Counted from the first letter of the stretch, positions 1 through 7,447 are shown. The stretch is DNA of 11,069 bases from Candidatus Latescibacteria bacterium 4484_107 (GCA_002059205.1 MVCQ01000169.1:1-11069), one strand, 5' to 3'. Program-made: numbers and translations. The notes: generated from the letters alone by a model not told the origin.

Positions 1-510
1 AGCGTCCAAGGCGATCAGCATCACTCCAGCCACATCAAGATACTGTCGCGCCTTGTCCATTTCTGTACTGAGCTGCTCCTCCGCCTGCTTGCGTTCGGTG
101 ATGTCGGTAGCGACATGGACAATTCTTTCCAGACGGCCCCTGTCGTCGAAGAGCGGCGTAACGGACACAAGAAACATGCGCCCGAAGACCTCCACGTCCA
201 TCTCGCTGGTCTCAGGGCGACCGGAGGCAAGCAACGCTACCAGCGGACAACCCGGAGGAGGCTCGTCGGCGCCATGAAAAACTTGATAGCACGTCTCCCC
301 CCGGAGTTCCTCCCCGGAGAGGCCGGTGGCCTCTTGCACCGCGCGATTTGCTTCCAGAATTACGTGCTCCGGGTCCAGAATCATAATGAGTTGATTGATC
401 CCCTGGAAAACTTCCTCCCAACGCCCGGACGGCATCCCTTCCTGCCCGGCGATATCCCCGGCACGATACGCGGTTCGGTTCACGGCTGCTTTTTCGTTTT
501 CAATAGCCAC
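1..510 (-). CDS. PAS-domain signalling protein, N-terminal part (partial)
   Basis: The frame is open from a stop at 583-585 to the left edge. The best start is GTG at 510, with GAGGGG just upstream; a TTG at 540 is a weaker choice. The visible 170 residues contain a PAS domain at about 30-128, with hallmark segments MILDPEHVILEANRA and EATGLSGEEL. It is followed by the usual PAC end, VHVATDITERKQAEEQL (about 131-147), a short coiled linker, and the start of a second PAS domain (GVMLIALDA). There is no membrane segment before the PAS domain, so the sensor should be cytoplasmic. The first PAS carries a CYQVFHG...GCP pattern (C74, H79, C88) seen in a subgroup of sensory PAS domains. The output domain lies outside the window; a histidine kinase or a GGDEF protein would both fit. 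The gene has its own promoter and is separated from the gene before it by a terminator. Confidence 0.88.
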   Translation of the reverse strand, partial: MAIENEKAAVNRTAYRAGDIAGQEGMPSGRWEEVFQGINQLIMILDPEHVILEANRAVQEATGLSGEELRGETCYQVFHGADEPPPGCPLVALLASGRPETSEMDVEVFGRMFLVSVTPLFDDRGRLERIVHVATDITERKQAEEQLSTEMDKARQYLDVAGVMLIALDA

Positions 511-642
511 GTTCCCCTCGTACGGTGAAAAGATGCGCAAGCGCTCGCTCCGCCTCAGGCGCTTCTTAAAACTCTCACCAGCTTATCCGACCTCCCCATC
601 GGACCCCCTCACAGGAAGCCCGAGTTTGATCTGCTTCCGAAC

Positions 643-678
643 AGAGTCAATAGTACCATTTTTTCCACGCCTTGTCAA
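643..678 (-). promoter_or_regulatory. Sigma70-type promoter for the PAS-protein gene
   Basis: On the minus strand there is a perfect -35 box TTGACA (678-673), a 17-base spacer, and a -10 box TACTAT (655-650) preceded by TGG, an extended -10 element. Transcription should begin near 643, leaving a leader of about 130 bases before the GTG at 510. That leader contains a small hairpin, with a 6-bp stem pairing 614-619 with 633-638. This is the best core promoter in the window, and it lies between the upstream gene's terminator and the PAS gene. Confidence 0.7.
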
Positions 679-778
679 GCCTTTTTCGCTTCCATCGCCT
701 ATGGAACCCCAAAGCGGGCGGCGCAACCATCCCGGTCTCCGGGGACACCCGATGCGTGGCGACGGGAGTTGCACCTAT

Positions 779-820
779 AAAAAATGCCCCGACCGACAAA
801 CAGAGTCAGCCGAGGCATTT
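779..820 (-). terminator. Intrinsic terminator after the DUF6807 gene
   Basis: In minus-strand RNA, 805-820 pairs with 782-797 as an unbroken 16-bp stem (13 Watson-Crick pairs and 3 G-U) around a 7-base loop. Six U residues follow at once (A run at 779-784 on the plus strand). It starts about 12 bases after the DUF6807 stop codon. On plus-strand RNA the three wobbles would be A-C mismatches, so it is oriented for minus-strand transcription. Confidence 0.9.
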
Positions 821-831
821 CGAGGTTCACC

Positions 832-1983
832 TTATTTCGCTGCGCACACTACGGGCGGATTCACGAAATCGTGGTATTTCTCCCCCACGTTCCCCTCCGT
901 CGCATCCCCCGGATGAAGAAACATCCGATACCGGAAAAACAGCGAATCGCCCTGCTTCATGGTATGATCGCCCCGCTGATTCGAATCCTCCTTGAAATGG
1001 GACAGCCCGAAGGGATTCGCGGTCATCAATCCATAATCCCGCACGTGCCAGTATGTGGGAAACCGAAAACTGTCCGGATGGTCGAACAGGGTCAATCCCA
1101 CCTGCCGGCCATCCACCCATCCCGAATAATCGCACCACATCGCCTGCTTGCCCCAGGTCTCATCCTCGTTGATCCCCCCATGCGCATTCTCGATCTTCCC
1201 CGTATGCCGCACCTCCATCGAGGGCATCACGCGCACCGAAGCGATCCCGCCTTCTTTCGTATCTCCGAGGAACACATCCTGCTCCGTGGCCGTGAGCGTC
1301 ACCTCCATATCCACCACCCGGCACCATTCCGGAAGATTGTAAATCCGCAGGCGCCGGCGCTCCTCCAACAGCTTTTCGCCCTGTGCGCTCACCCAATCGC
1401 CCAGCGCACGAATATGCGCCAGCACCGGCCCGCCGGTCAACGCATCGAACGACCGGTGCAGCGTCTTCCCATGGCCTGGGTTCTCAGACCAATTGTCCAC
1501 CCCGTTCACCTCGCCGTACGCCACCCAGAACGAACGGTGATGGGGATGATCCATCTCTTTGTTCCCCTCATCCTCCGGAGTAGCCAAGCGCCGCGTCATC
1601 GGCAGCCCGTATGGTCCCAAAATAGGAGAGAGAAAAGGCCGCGCCCACAAACTTCCGAAGTGGTAGGACGTAAACGCATCCCCCCCGATCGTCACGTCAA
1701 TCCGACCCTCTTGCTCCACGCACGTTACGCCGCCGCATGTGCTCGGCTCGCCTTCGGATACCTCGTATTCCCGCTCTTTTCCGGCGGACAAATTATCCAG
1801 AATCCACCATAACCGCGTGCCGCCTTCCGTCTCCTCCGATTGACACGGCACTTCGCATCCCGTAGCCTTCTCCTTCAGCACCAATCCCTTCGACGCATCA
1901 ATGTTCTCCTCTAATACGCCCGTCACCGGACAATAACGCCGGTCGTGTTCTCCTGCTTTTACCGTCAGGATTGTCTTTTTCAT
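832..1983 (-). CDS. DUF6807 (PmoA-like) family protein
   Basis: This 383-residue soluble protein has no signal peptide. I recognise it by the segment DHPHHRSFWVAYGEVNG (about 145-161), the preceding RPFLSPILGPYGLPMTR (about 115-131) and the C-terminal NPFGLSHF and YRMFLHPG stretches, which are typical of the DUF6807 family (labelled 'PmoA' in some databases). The 'methane oxygenase' label is a naming accident: the protein is not the membrane subunit of particulate methane monooxygenase and has no membrane segments. The biochemical role is not established as far as I know. In many genomes the family sits with Gfo/Idh/MocA oxidoreductases and TIM-barrel sugar isomerases, and here it directly follows such an isomerase, so a sugar-processing role is inferred. 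The histidine-rich DHPHHRS could be part of an active or metal site. The start ATG has a GAGGGGG ribosome site. It is the last gene before the terminator. Confidence 0.87.
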   Translation of the reverse strand: MKKTILTVKAGEHDRRYCPVTGVLEENIDASKGLVLKEKATGCEVPCQSEETEGGTRLWWILDNLSAGKEREYEVSEGEPSTCGGVTCVEQEGRIDVTIGGDAFTSYHFGSLWARPFLSPILGPYGLPMTRRLATPEDEGNKEMDHPHHRSFWVAYGEVNGVDNWSENPGHGKTLHRSFDALTGGPVLAHIRALGDWVSAQGEKLLEERRRLRIYNLPEWCRVVDMEVTLTATEQDVFLGDTKEGGIASVRVMPSMEVRHTGKIENAHGGINEDETWGKQAMWCDYSGWVDGRQVGLTLFDHPDSFRFPTYWHVRDYGLMTANPFGLSHFKEDSNQRGDHTMKQGDSLFFRYRMFLHPGDATEGNVGEKYHDFVNPPVVCAAK

Positions 1984-2005
1984 ATCCGATCCCCCTCTTT
2001 CTTTA

Positions 2006-2159
2006 TTTTACCGCAGAGACCGCAAAGAGCGCGGAGAACTTCAAACAAAGCAAAGGTTGAGGGTAAGGTTGAAACCACCCATCCCGCCCTTCTCAACCTT
2101 AAGCTTCACCTGATTTTTCTTTGTCTTTCTCCGCGAACTCCGCGCTCTCCGCGGTAAAA
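2006..2159. repeat. Long inverted repeat of 9-base units with a nested inverted repeat
   Basis: The 180-base spacer between the isomerase and DUF6807 genes is filled by this element. Its outer arms, 2006-2038 and 2127-2159, pair at 30 of 33 positions in minus-strand RNA (27 Watson-Crick, 3 G-U). Each arm is built from three degenerate 9-base units of the type CCGCRGAGA. Inside lies a perfect 9-bp inverted repeat, AAGGTTGAG (2053-2061) and CTCAACCTT (2092-2100), plus an extra copy of the first arm at 2065-2072. There is no U tract after the stem, so it is not a simple terminator. It may be an mRNA stabilising or processing structure or a dispersed repeat element. Confidence 0.85.
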
Positions 2160-2164
2160 AAGAA

Positions 2165-2986
2165 CTAAAAGAACTTCTTCAAATACGCCAGACTCCTCGA
2201 CGCGATCTCCTTCGGCCCCGGCGTAAAATCGAACACCTCCACCGACGCGTACCCCTCGTATCCCACTTCCTTTAATGCCTCCGCGATGGGCGCGTACTCC
2301 ACGTCGCCGAACCCCGGCCCTAACGAATTCGCATCGTTGGCGTGGAAATGCCCTAAGTGATCCTTCACCCGCCGGACCACGTCCGCCACCTCTTCGCGCT
2401 CGCCAAAACTGGCGCTGCGCACGTCCACCATCGTCTGAAAATTCGGATGCGCGATCTCCTCCACCATCCGCAACGCCTCCGCCGTGTCCGTGATAAAATT
2501 GGTCTGCGCCCCGTCCAATGGCTCCAGACAAAGCGTCACGCCGCATCGCTCCGTCACCGGAAGGCACGCCCCGAAGACGTCCAACGTCCGCTCCCACGTG
2601 GCCCGGTACGTCTCCCCTTCCAGCACATCCCGCTGCTTGGGCGATCCCACGACCATCACCTTGCCACCGAGATCGCCGCAGCACTCGATCAGTGCGATCA
2701 TATAATCCCGCGTCTTCCGGCGAATCGCATCGTCGGGATGATTGATGTACAGCCCCTTCGGACTCACCAGCAACCAGTGCAGGCCCACGATCTCCACGCC
2801 CGCCTCCCGGGCCGCCCGGCGAATCTCCCGCCGGCGCTCCGGCGCGATCTCTGTCACCGAATCCGCCAGCGTAAACGGGGATATCTCCACGCCATCGTAT
2901 CCCAACTCCGCCGCATACCGGAAAACCTTCTCAATATCCCACCCCTCAAACATTTCATTACATACTGAAAGTTTGATCCTCGACAT
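2165..2986 (-). CDS. Sugar phosphate isomerase/epimerase (xylose isomerase-like TIM barrel)
   Basis: The product has 273 residues, the usual size for this family. I chose the ATG at 2986 because it sits behind AGGAGGAGG (about 2991-2999). A longer frame from 3007 would translate that ribosome site as MFSGGG. The start MSRIKLSVCN, the ELGYDGVEI strand (28-35) and the end SVEVF (248-252) are typical of the fold. Candidate metal ligands are E155 (in LEPLD), D188 (in MVDVR), H215 (HAND) and E250. The family's usual DxxH reads D188-V-R-S191 here, so that substrate-site histidine is absent. Members isomerise or epimerise ketoses, inosose or related sugars, and the exact substrate cannot be read from sequence. 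It lies 22 bases after the barrel gene and just before DUF6807, so a joint sugar pathway is inferred. No signal peptide is present, so it is cytoplasmic. Confidence 0.88.
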   Translation of the reverse strand: MSRIKLSVCNEMFEGWDIEKVFRYAAELGYDGVEISPFTLADSVTEIAPERRREIRRAAREAGVEIVGLHWLLVSPKGLYINHPDDAIRRKTRDYMIALIECCGDLGGKVMVVGSPKQRDVLEGETYRATWERTLDVFGACLPVTERCGVTLCLEPLDGAQTNFITDTAEALRMVEEIAHPNFQTMVDVRSASFGEREEVADVVRRVKDHLGHFHANDANSLGPGFGDVEYAPIAEALKEVGYEGYASVEVFDFTPGPKEIASRSLAYLKKFF

Positions 2987-3008
2987 GACACCTCCTCCTG
3001 AAAACATT

Positions 3009-4571
3009 TCAAAAATGGCCTGCTGGCAATCGTAGGCAATCTTTGAACTCTTTGAACTCTTTGAAATTCAGGCAATGGGGTAGAAAGGCAAGGAGGGGGA
3101 AGCCAACTCCTTCGGCGCAACCATCTCCCCGTTTCTCGCAACAGGTAAGAAACTGCTTCTCCAGGGCATTCAGCGAATCCTGAAACCTCGTAGCCCAGGA
3201 AAATCCCTTGCTCGAAACAAACGGCCAATGGCCCCGATTCTCCCAGGCGGTGTCCCACCTGAAAGAGCCCAGAACCAGCCCGCATCCTACCGTCTGCACG
3301 ATGTCCTTACTTCCTCCCAACGCCACTCCATATCGGAGAGGAATAATCCCTCTCAGCGTCTTGTTCTCGATCCCCAAGGCGATCCGCGGCGTGGTGGAGA
3401 CACCCAATCCGTTGGACAATCCCTGCCGCCAGTCCATCGCCACGACCACGTCCTTCACCAACCACGGAGAGGGATGGAGACCGAGAAGTCCGTTCTCCTC
3501 GATGTTCAGCCGACAGGCCGCCCCCACGTTCAGCACCGCCGGAAGATTTGACTCGAACGATCCGATGCTGTACGACGTATCGGACGATGCGTACAGCGCA
3601 TCTCCATCCGTGGTATCCTCCGCCACCGCGACCACGTTCAGCGAATCCGCCTGAAACGAAAACACCGCCCGCTCACAGTCCGTATCCCACGTCACGCCAC
3701 CGATGAGATTTAAAAGTCCCACGCTCACCGTCAGATTATTATTCAACACCGCCGCCGCGCCGAGATCCAGCGCGAATCCCCCGCCCATCTTCCCCGCGTG
3801 AAAATCCGGATCCTCATCTTCCTTGTCCGAGCCGAGATTCCACGTCACGCCCGCGGTCTCGACCCACGCTTCTCCATTCCCGTGCATCACATATTCGTCG
3901 AACACCAATCGCCCTTCAGGAGTCTCCAATTTCGCGTATGCCCCTCCCACGATGTATTTTACCGTGGCTCCCACCGCAAGTTCGGTGACCCCAAACCGTT
4001 CTGTCTCTGAGGCAACGAGCGAAAGGGGGATGGGATACGCATAGGAAAGCGCCGTCACGTCCAACAGCGCGAGCTCCGCCCCCAAATCGTCCAGCGAGAT
4101 CGTCTTTCCCGCTTCCGTTCCCCGAAAGAGCATCTCGAACGGCGCCTGCGTCAGCGAGAAATCCGAGGCAAACTCCACCCAATGCTTCACCCCTATGCGT
4201 CCCACCGAAAGTCCGAAGACATCGCATCGGAAGGAGGTATCAAACCGCCAGCCGTCCTGAATGCGATACAGAATGTCCGACTTATCCTTCTCCGTCAGAT
4301 ATTTGCCATTGTAACGCTCATACACGCCCGTCGAGAGGACATTATTACCGAACGCAAATCCCATGCCCGGCAATCCCACGACCACCGACCGCCCCCCGGA
4401 AAGTCCCAGATTGGCCGGATTCCAATCCAGCGCATCCAGATTTCGAGCCACTCCCGTGTACGCCCCCCCCATCCCCATACTCCGCGCGTTCGACTCTCCG
4501 GCCGCCCACGCGGATCCCGTTCCCGCATAAGTCAGCAAACACAGCAAACAGAAAAAACGTATCGCTCGCAT
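3009..4571 (-). CDS. Outer-membrane beta-barrel protein, DUF5723/PorV-FadL-like
   Basis: The product has 520 residues. The signal peptide has a basic start and hydrophobic core (MRAIRFFCLLCLL) and a likely cut after SAWA (about 24). The mature N-terminus, ARSMGMGGAYTGVARNLDALDWNPANLG, matches the pattern shared by PorV, FadL-like and DUF5723 outer-membrane proteins. The rest alternates short amphipathic strands with loops (for example LAVGATVKYIVGG, DVVVAMDWRQGL, RIALGIENK), as in a barrel. The start ATG has AAGGAGGG upstream. About 90 bases separate it from the lipoprotein gene before it, and 22 bases from the isomerase after it. The last ~55 residues after ATRFQDSLN look unlike a barrel strand; they include three cysteines and an NFKEFKEFK run translated from a 9-base tandem repeat. 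The natural C-terminus may have been extended. Ligand or partner is unknown. Confidence 0.82.
   Translation of the reverse strand: MRAIRFFCLLCLLTYAGTGSAWAAGESNARSMGMGGAYTGVARNLDALDWNPANLGLSGGRSVVVGLPGMGFAFGNNVLSTGVYERYNGKYLTEKDKSDILYRIQDGWRFDTSFRCDVFGLSVGRIGVKHWVEFASDFSLTQAPFEMLFRGTEAGKTISLDDLGAELALLDVTALSYAYPIPLSLVASETERFGVTELAVGATVKYIVGGAYAKLETPEGRLVFDEYVMHGNGEAWVETAGVTWNLGSDKEDEDPDFHAGKMGGGFALDLGAAAVLNNNLTVSVGLLNLIGGVTWDTDCERAVFSFQADSLNVVAVAEDTTDGDALYASSDTSYSIGSFESNLPAVLNVGAACRLNIEENGLLGLHPSPWLVKDVVVAMDWRQGLSNGLGVSTTPRIALGIENKTLRGIIPLRYGVALGGSKDIVQTVGCGLVLGSFRWDTAWENRGHWPFVSSKGFSWATRFQDSLNALEKQFLTCCEKRGDGCAEGVGFPLLAFLPHCLNFKEFKEFKDCLRLPAGHF
3041..3067. repeat. 9-base tandem repeat inside the barrel gene's 3' end
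   Basis: Three copies of CTTTGAACT, the last degenerate, lie on the plus strand. On the coding strand they read TTC AAA GAG in frame and give NFKEFKEFK near the C-terminus of the barrel protein. Because the unit is a multiple of three, copy changes would not shift the frame. Confidence 0.85.
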
Positions 4572-4583
4572 AATTCCCTCCTT

Positions 4584-4658
4584 GATCAGAAGTCAGAAAT
4601 CAGAAGCCAGAGGTCGGAAAGCTACTCGCAGCCCCTGCCCCCCGATCCCTGATCCCTG
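4584..4658. repeat. Two heptamer repeat tracts between lipoprotein and barrel genes
   Basis: Positions 4584-4618 hold five degenerate 7-base units of the type RRTCAGA (gatcaga, agtcaga, aatcaga, agccaga, ggtcgga). After 12 bases, 4631-4658 holds four 7-base units of the type ATCCCTG (gcccctg, ccccccg, atccctg, atccctg). The second tract ends five bases before the lipoprotein stop codon (4664-4666). The same pair in the same order recurs at 10781-10875. Confidence 0.85.
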
Positions 4659-4663
4659 CATTT

Positions 4664-6955
4664 TCACTCCGTCAAACGATCAACGTCCAACCTGACTTCC
4701 ACATCCGCCCGGAGTTTGATGTTGATAAAATCCTCCGAAGGGTTGATAAAGACCCAACCTTCCTCATTGGGAGCCACATCGGTATTATCCAACGCCACCT
4801 CGGTTTTGATAAATACGGGAGAATGCTCAAAATGGTCAAAATCAGACGAATCCAACACCACGCTCACTGCAGCCGTCCCCTTCTCCGCGATGCTTCCATC
4901 CTCGTAAAAACGCGGTTGAGGCAGGTCCATGTTCACCAGCGTGTCAATCTTCGCCCGCGCCGCAAGGGTGGCCGTGGAATCGAAAGACGTGGGATCCGTG
5001 CTGATCAAAACCAGCCCTCTGCCACTCAAAGGATTCCGGTTGTCGATTTCGCCAAGCAAACACACCTTTTTCACATCATCCCGCTCGAACAGTTCCCGAA
5101 CCGCCTCTTCGATCTCCACTTCTTCGACCTCCCCAATCGTCATGGAGATCGGCCTGAGCCTGAAGATAAGAGGCATCATTAAACTTACCCGGATATCCTC
5201 TACCGTGCCCCCAAACTGAAAACCGGAACCCGCGGAAAAAGTACTCAATTCTCCCTTCATCATACTCACGTATCCGCCCACCTGAATGGAATCCGGCATA
5301 AAATTCACCAACTCAGTGGCTTTTTCGGACGGAATATCTACGATGTACGTATCGCTCTTTGAGATCGGCTCTTCTACAACGAACCCCTTTGTTCTCCCAT
5401 CTTCTTTTTTTCCCGTAATCTCCAAATGCGCAGTCATGGGGACATCGGAGGCGCCCATGTCCACGTAAAACTGGACATCGAGACGCACCTCTTTGAAGGA
5501 AATACCGTCTTCCAAACCTTCCGGCATATCTCCCAAGGGAATCTCCTGCGTCATCACTGGAATATCATGCTTCCCTCCCAAGTATCCGGTAAGCTCATCG
5601 ATGACGAAGAGGTCACTGCGGACGTTTATGTCGATAAAATCCTCATTCGACATAACAGCGCGTTCTTCCTCTGAAGTAACCACTTCTACACGATAGGTCA
5701 ACTCCTGGCGTGACGTATCCGGGAAGGAAAGCGTCTCCCCCGTAAAATCCATGATCGCTGTCTTGGTGGTGATCTGCTCCCCCTGTTTTTTCGGGACGTG
5801 AATCGTCTTGGTGCGCCCAAACTCCGGCAGGTCGATCATGATCTCGGTATCCACGGGCATATAACTGGATATGTCGAACAGTAGTTTGCCTTGAGCGAGC
5901 TTGGCGCTCTGAATCGTCATCTGTGGATTTCTCAGATCGAACGTATTCTCGTCAAAGGAGTACTGCGCGGGAATACGAGCCTCCACCTTCTCCGCCTCTA
6001 ATTTCGATACCATCATCTCCATCGTTATGGAAGCATCGAGTAACTCCTCATTGATTTCCACCCAATCGTCCGTATCCGCCGGCAAGGTTACGGTCGTATC
6101 TTGATAAACCACTTCGCCCGTAGCGGGATTTACGCCCACCGGAATCGAGAAGGTCGTATCAACCGTAGTCATGCTTCCGCGCTGACGCGTATATCCCTCT
6201 ATTTTGAAAACCACGTCTCTGGGGATCGTTTTGCCGTAAAGAGGCAGCACCACTTCCACGTATTCTCCGGCCCGCATCTCCCGGGGGACATCGGTAACAT
6301 AGCCGCCAGAAATGAAACTCATCGGAGGTTTCTGTTCTCCGGTAACAAAATCTTCGTACCCCTTCTCGCTCAGCAGGAGCACCGCCAAATTGGCGATATC
6401 AACAGGGAGCCCATTGTGCAAGTGGAACTTAATTTCATTGGCGCCTTCTTTTTCTTCGATCAACATTCTGTAAAAATTTTGCTCCCTCCCGATGGCCAAG
6501 CCGGTGGTATCTTCAAAGGTGATCGCCGGAATGGGACGTTTTTCTCCTTGTTGCTTTTCAAAATCCTCTTGGCTGTACACATCACGGAAGGGGAAAGAAG
6601 CGTCGTTCCGTTCCTCAAGGTCAATCACAATATCTCCAATCTCCTGACGATAGCTTTCCTTCACTAAGGGATCCATCTCCAACTTTTGATACACCTCAAA
6701 GCGCTCCGGACGCTCGGTGTCATACTGAATCACGAAAAGCGTATCTCCCTCCGCAAATAGAACCTGGTTGCCGTCCTCATCCTTGATATCGGAGACTTCC
6801 TCCAGCATCTCCTCAAACTCGTACGTGTAATCCGCGATGGGAATCACGAACTGGGTATCCCAGGTCGGCGCTTCCGGCTCATTGGGTACCGAGCACCCGA
6901 TTCCGAAGACCATGCTGACCAACAGAAGCACAACCACGTCTGTTCTCTTTAACAT
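4664..6955 (-). CDS. Large beta-rich surface lipoprotein of unknown function
   Basis: The product has 763 residues. It starts MLKRTD followed by a hydrophobic stretch and FGIGC, with the lipidated cysteine at residue 21. The -3 residue (G) is a little unusual for a lipobox. Residue +2 is Ser rather than Asp, which by the E. coli rule favours the outer membrane. The ATG at 6955 has AGGAGGT upstream. The mature protein begins PTWDTQFVIPIADYTYEF, a pattern I associate with long lipoproteins of FCB-type bacteria encoded beside DUF5723 barrels. The rest is acidic, with many short beta strands and no catalytic motif I know. A motif is repeated: EDFIDINVRSD (about 435) and EDFINIKLRAD (about 740), suggesting duplicated Ig-like or beta-sandwich domains. 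The gene looks more AT-rich than its neighbours. It probably works with the barrel gene downstream, either as a surface assembly or as a binding partner; that is inference. Confidence 0.8.
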   Translation of the reverse strand: MLKRTDVVVLLLVSMVFGIGCSVPNEPEAPTWDTQFVIPIADYTYEFEEMLEEVSDIKDEDGNQVLFAEGDTLFVIQYDTERPERFEVYQKLEMDPLVKESYRQEIGDIVIDLEERNDASFPFRDVYSQEDFEKQQGEKRPIPAITFEDTTGLAIGREQNFYRMLIEEKEGANEIKFHLHNGLPVDIANLAVLLLSEKGYEDFVTGEQKPPMSFISGGYVTDVPREMRAGEYVEVVLPLYGKTIPRDVVFKIEGYTRQRGSMTTVDTTFSIPVGVNPATGEVVYQDTTVTLPADTDDWVEINEELLDASITMEMMVSKLEAEKVEARIPAQYSFDENTFDLRNPQMTIQSAKLAQGKLLFDISSYMPVDTEIMIDLPEFGRTKTIHVPKKQGEQITTKTAIMDFTGETLSFPDTSRQELTYRVEVVTSEEERAVMSNEDFIDINVRSDLFVIDELTGYLGGKHDIPVMTQEIPLGDMPEGLEDGISFKEVRLDVQFYVDMGASDVPMTAHLEITGKKEDGRTKGFVVEEPISKSDTYIVDIPSEKATELVNFMPDSIQVGGYVSMMKGELSTFSAGSGFQFGGTVEDIRVSLMMPLIFRLRPISMTIGEVEEVEIEEAVRELFERDDVKKVCLLGEIDNRNPLSGRGLVLISTDPTSFDSTATLAARAKIDTLVNMDLPQPRFYEDGSIAEKGTAAVSVVLDSSDFDHFEHSPVFIKTEVALDNTDVAPNEEGWVFINPSEDFINIKLRADVEVRLDVDRLTE

Positions 6956-6978
6956 ACTGGACCTCCTGACCTTCCAAT

Positions 6979-7013
6979 GACTGGTGAGTGGTGAATGGAT
7001 TTGGAATTTGGTA
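6979..7013. repeat. Degenerate heptamer tract upstream of the lipoprotein gene
   Basis: Five consecutive 7-base units of the form GANTGGT, decaying to TTTGGNA, lie just upstream of the lipoprotein ribosome site. Confidence 0.65.
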
Positions 7014-7260
7014 ATCCGCTCACTTTCCTGCGGAATGCTGGATCCGCTTCTCGATCTTCCTTCTGCAGTACCTATTCAAACAGACACAAAGGGGATCAAG
7101 GAAGCACTCACGTGCGTTGAGAAGAAGAAAGCCATGCGGCTTATCCCTGAGATAATCCGTGCCACAACTCAGGAAAATCACGTCCAAACAACTTTCTGCC
7201 TTGGTGCCTGCTGGCTTTGTGCCTGAGTAGTTCCCTTCTGCCTTTTTTGAGATTGGGCTG

Positions 7261-7281
7261 GACGCGCGACGTGCGACGTAA
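7261..7281. repeat. Three GACGYGC-type heptamers
   Basis: Three adjacent 7-base units, gacgcgc, gacgtgc and gacgtaa, lie in the long leader region. Confidence 0.6.
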
Positions 7282-7376
7282 GCCAGAGACCGTAACCTAC
7301 TGGGATATCAGCCGAAAAACTTTGGCATGGTACATCTCGGTCGAAGGGGAGCGTTGCGCCTGAAGATAATGACGCT

Positions 7377-7405
7377 AAGATAGCTTATTTCGACAGAAAA
7401 GTCAA
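7377..7405 (-). promoter_or_regulatory. Sigma70-type promoter, likely for the lipoprotein-to-DUF6807 operon
   Basis: The minus strand shows TTGACT (7405-7400), a 17-base spacer and TATCTT (7382-7377). The predicted start is near 7370. It lies 40 to 70 bases after the stop of the unrecognised 267-residue gene. No competing promoter is seen closer to the lipoprotein gene, and none is evident in the short spacers further along, so it may drive four genes down to the terminator at 779-820. Confidence 0.55.
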
Positions 7406-7447
7406 GTCCTATCCTGATGGCCTCCTTTTTTTCTGGAAAAGGGCGCG

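Larger units (their letters stand above)
6956..7447. other. 490-base gap: leader and promoter region without a convincing gene
   Basis: The only ATG-started frames here are short: an 80-codon frame on the plus strand and pieces running antisense to the neighbour. None has a recognisable product. The gap holds a sigma70-type promoter at its far end (7377-7405) and two heptamer tracts. One is at 6979-7013 (gactggt, gagtggt, gaatgga, tttggaa, tttggta). The other is at 7261-7281 (gacgcgc, gacgtgc, gacgtaa). It also has a small palindrome on the minus strand (TTATC...GATAA) and a loose repeat of GGCAC/GGCAG words near 7199-7229. If the promoter is right, most of the gap is a leader of roughly 415 bases for the lipoprotein gene. 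Confidence 0.55.

Noticed and set aside
784..1812. 342-codon open frame on the plus strand
   Set aside because: It lies wholly opposite the DUF6807 gene. Its product is low in recognisable motifs, rich in His, Pro and Arg, and typical of an antisense shadow in GC-rich DNA.
832..1983. Particulate methane monooxygenase subunit
   Set aside because: There are no membrane helices and no pMMO-type motifs; the sequence fits DUF6807, whose 'PmoA' name is unrelated to this function.
2987..3007. Upstream ATG for the isomerase (MFSGGGV...)
   Set aside because: The added codons are the ribosome-binding site itself.
7140..7185. Sigma54-type promoter on the minus strand (TGGCAC)
   Set aside because: The -24-like TGGCAC is present, but the required GC of the -12 element is absent at the right distance.
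6984..7226. 80-codon plus-strand frame in the large gap
   Set aside because: It begins inside a heptamer repeat, lacks a clear ribosome site, has no recognisable motif and opposes all neighbours.
7421..7445. Terminator after the 267-residue gene (GGGC...GCCC then TTTT)
   Set aside because: The stem has only four pairs and overlaps the stop codon, which is too weak to call.
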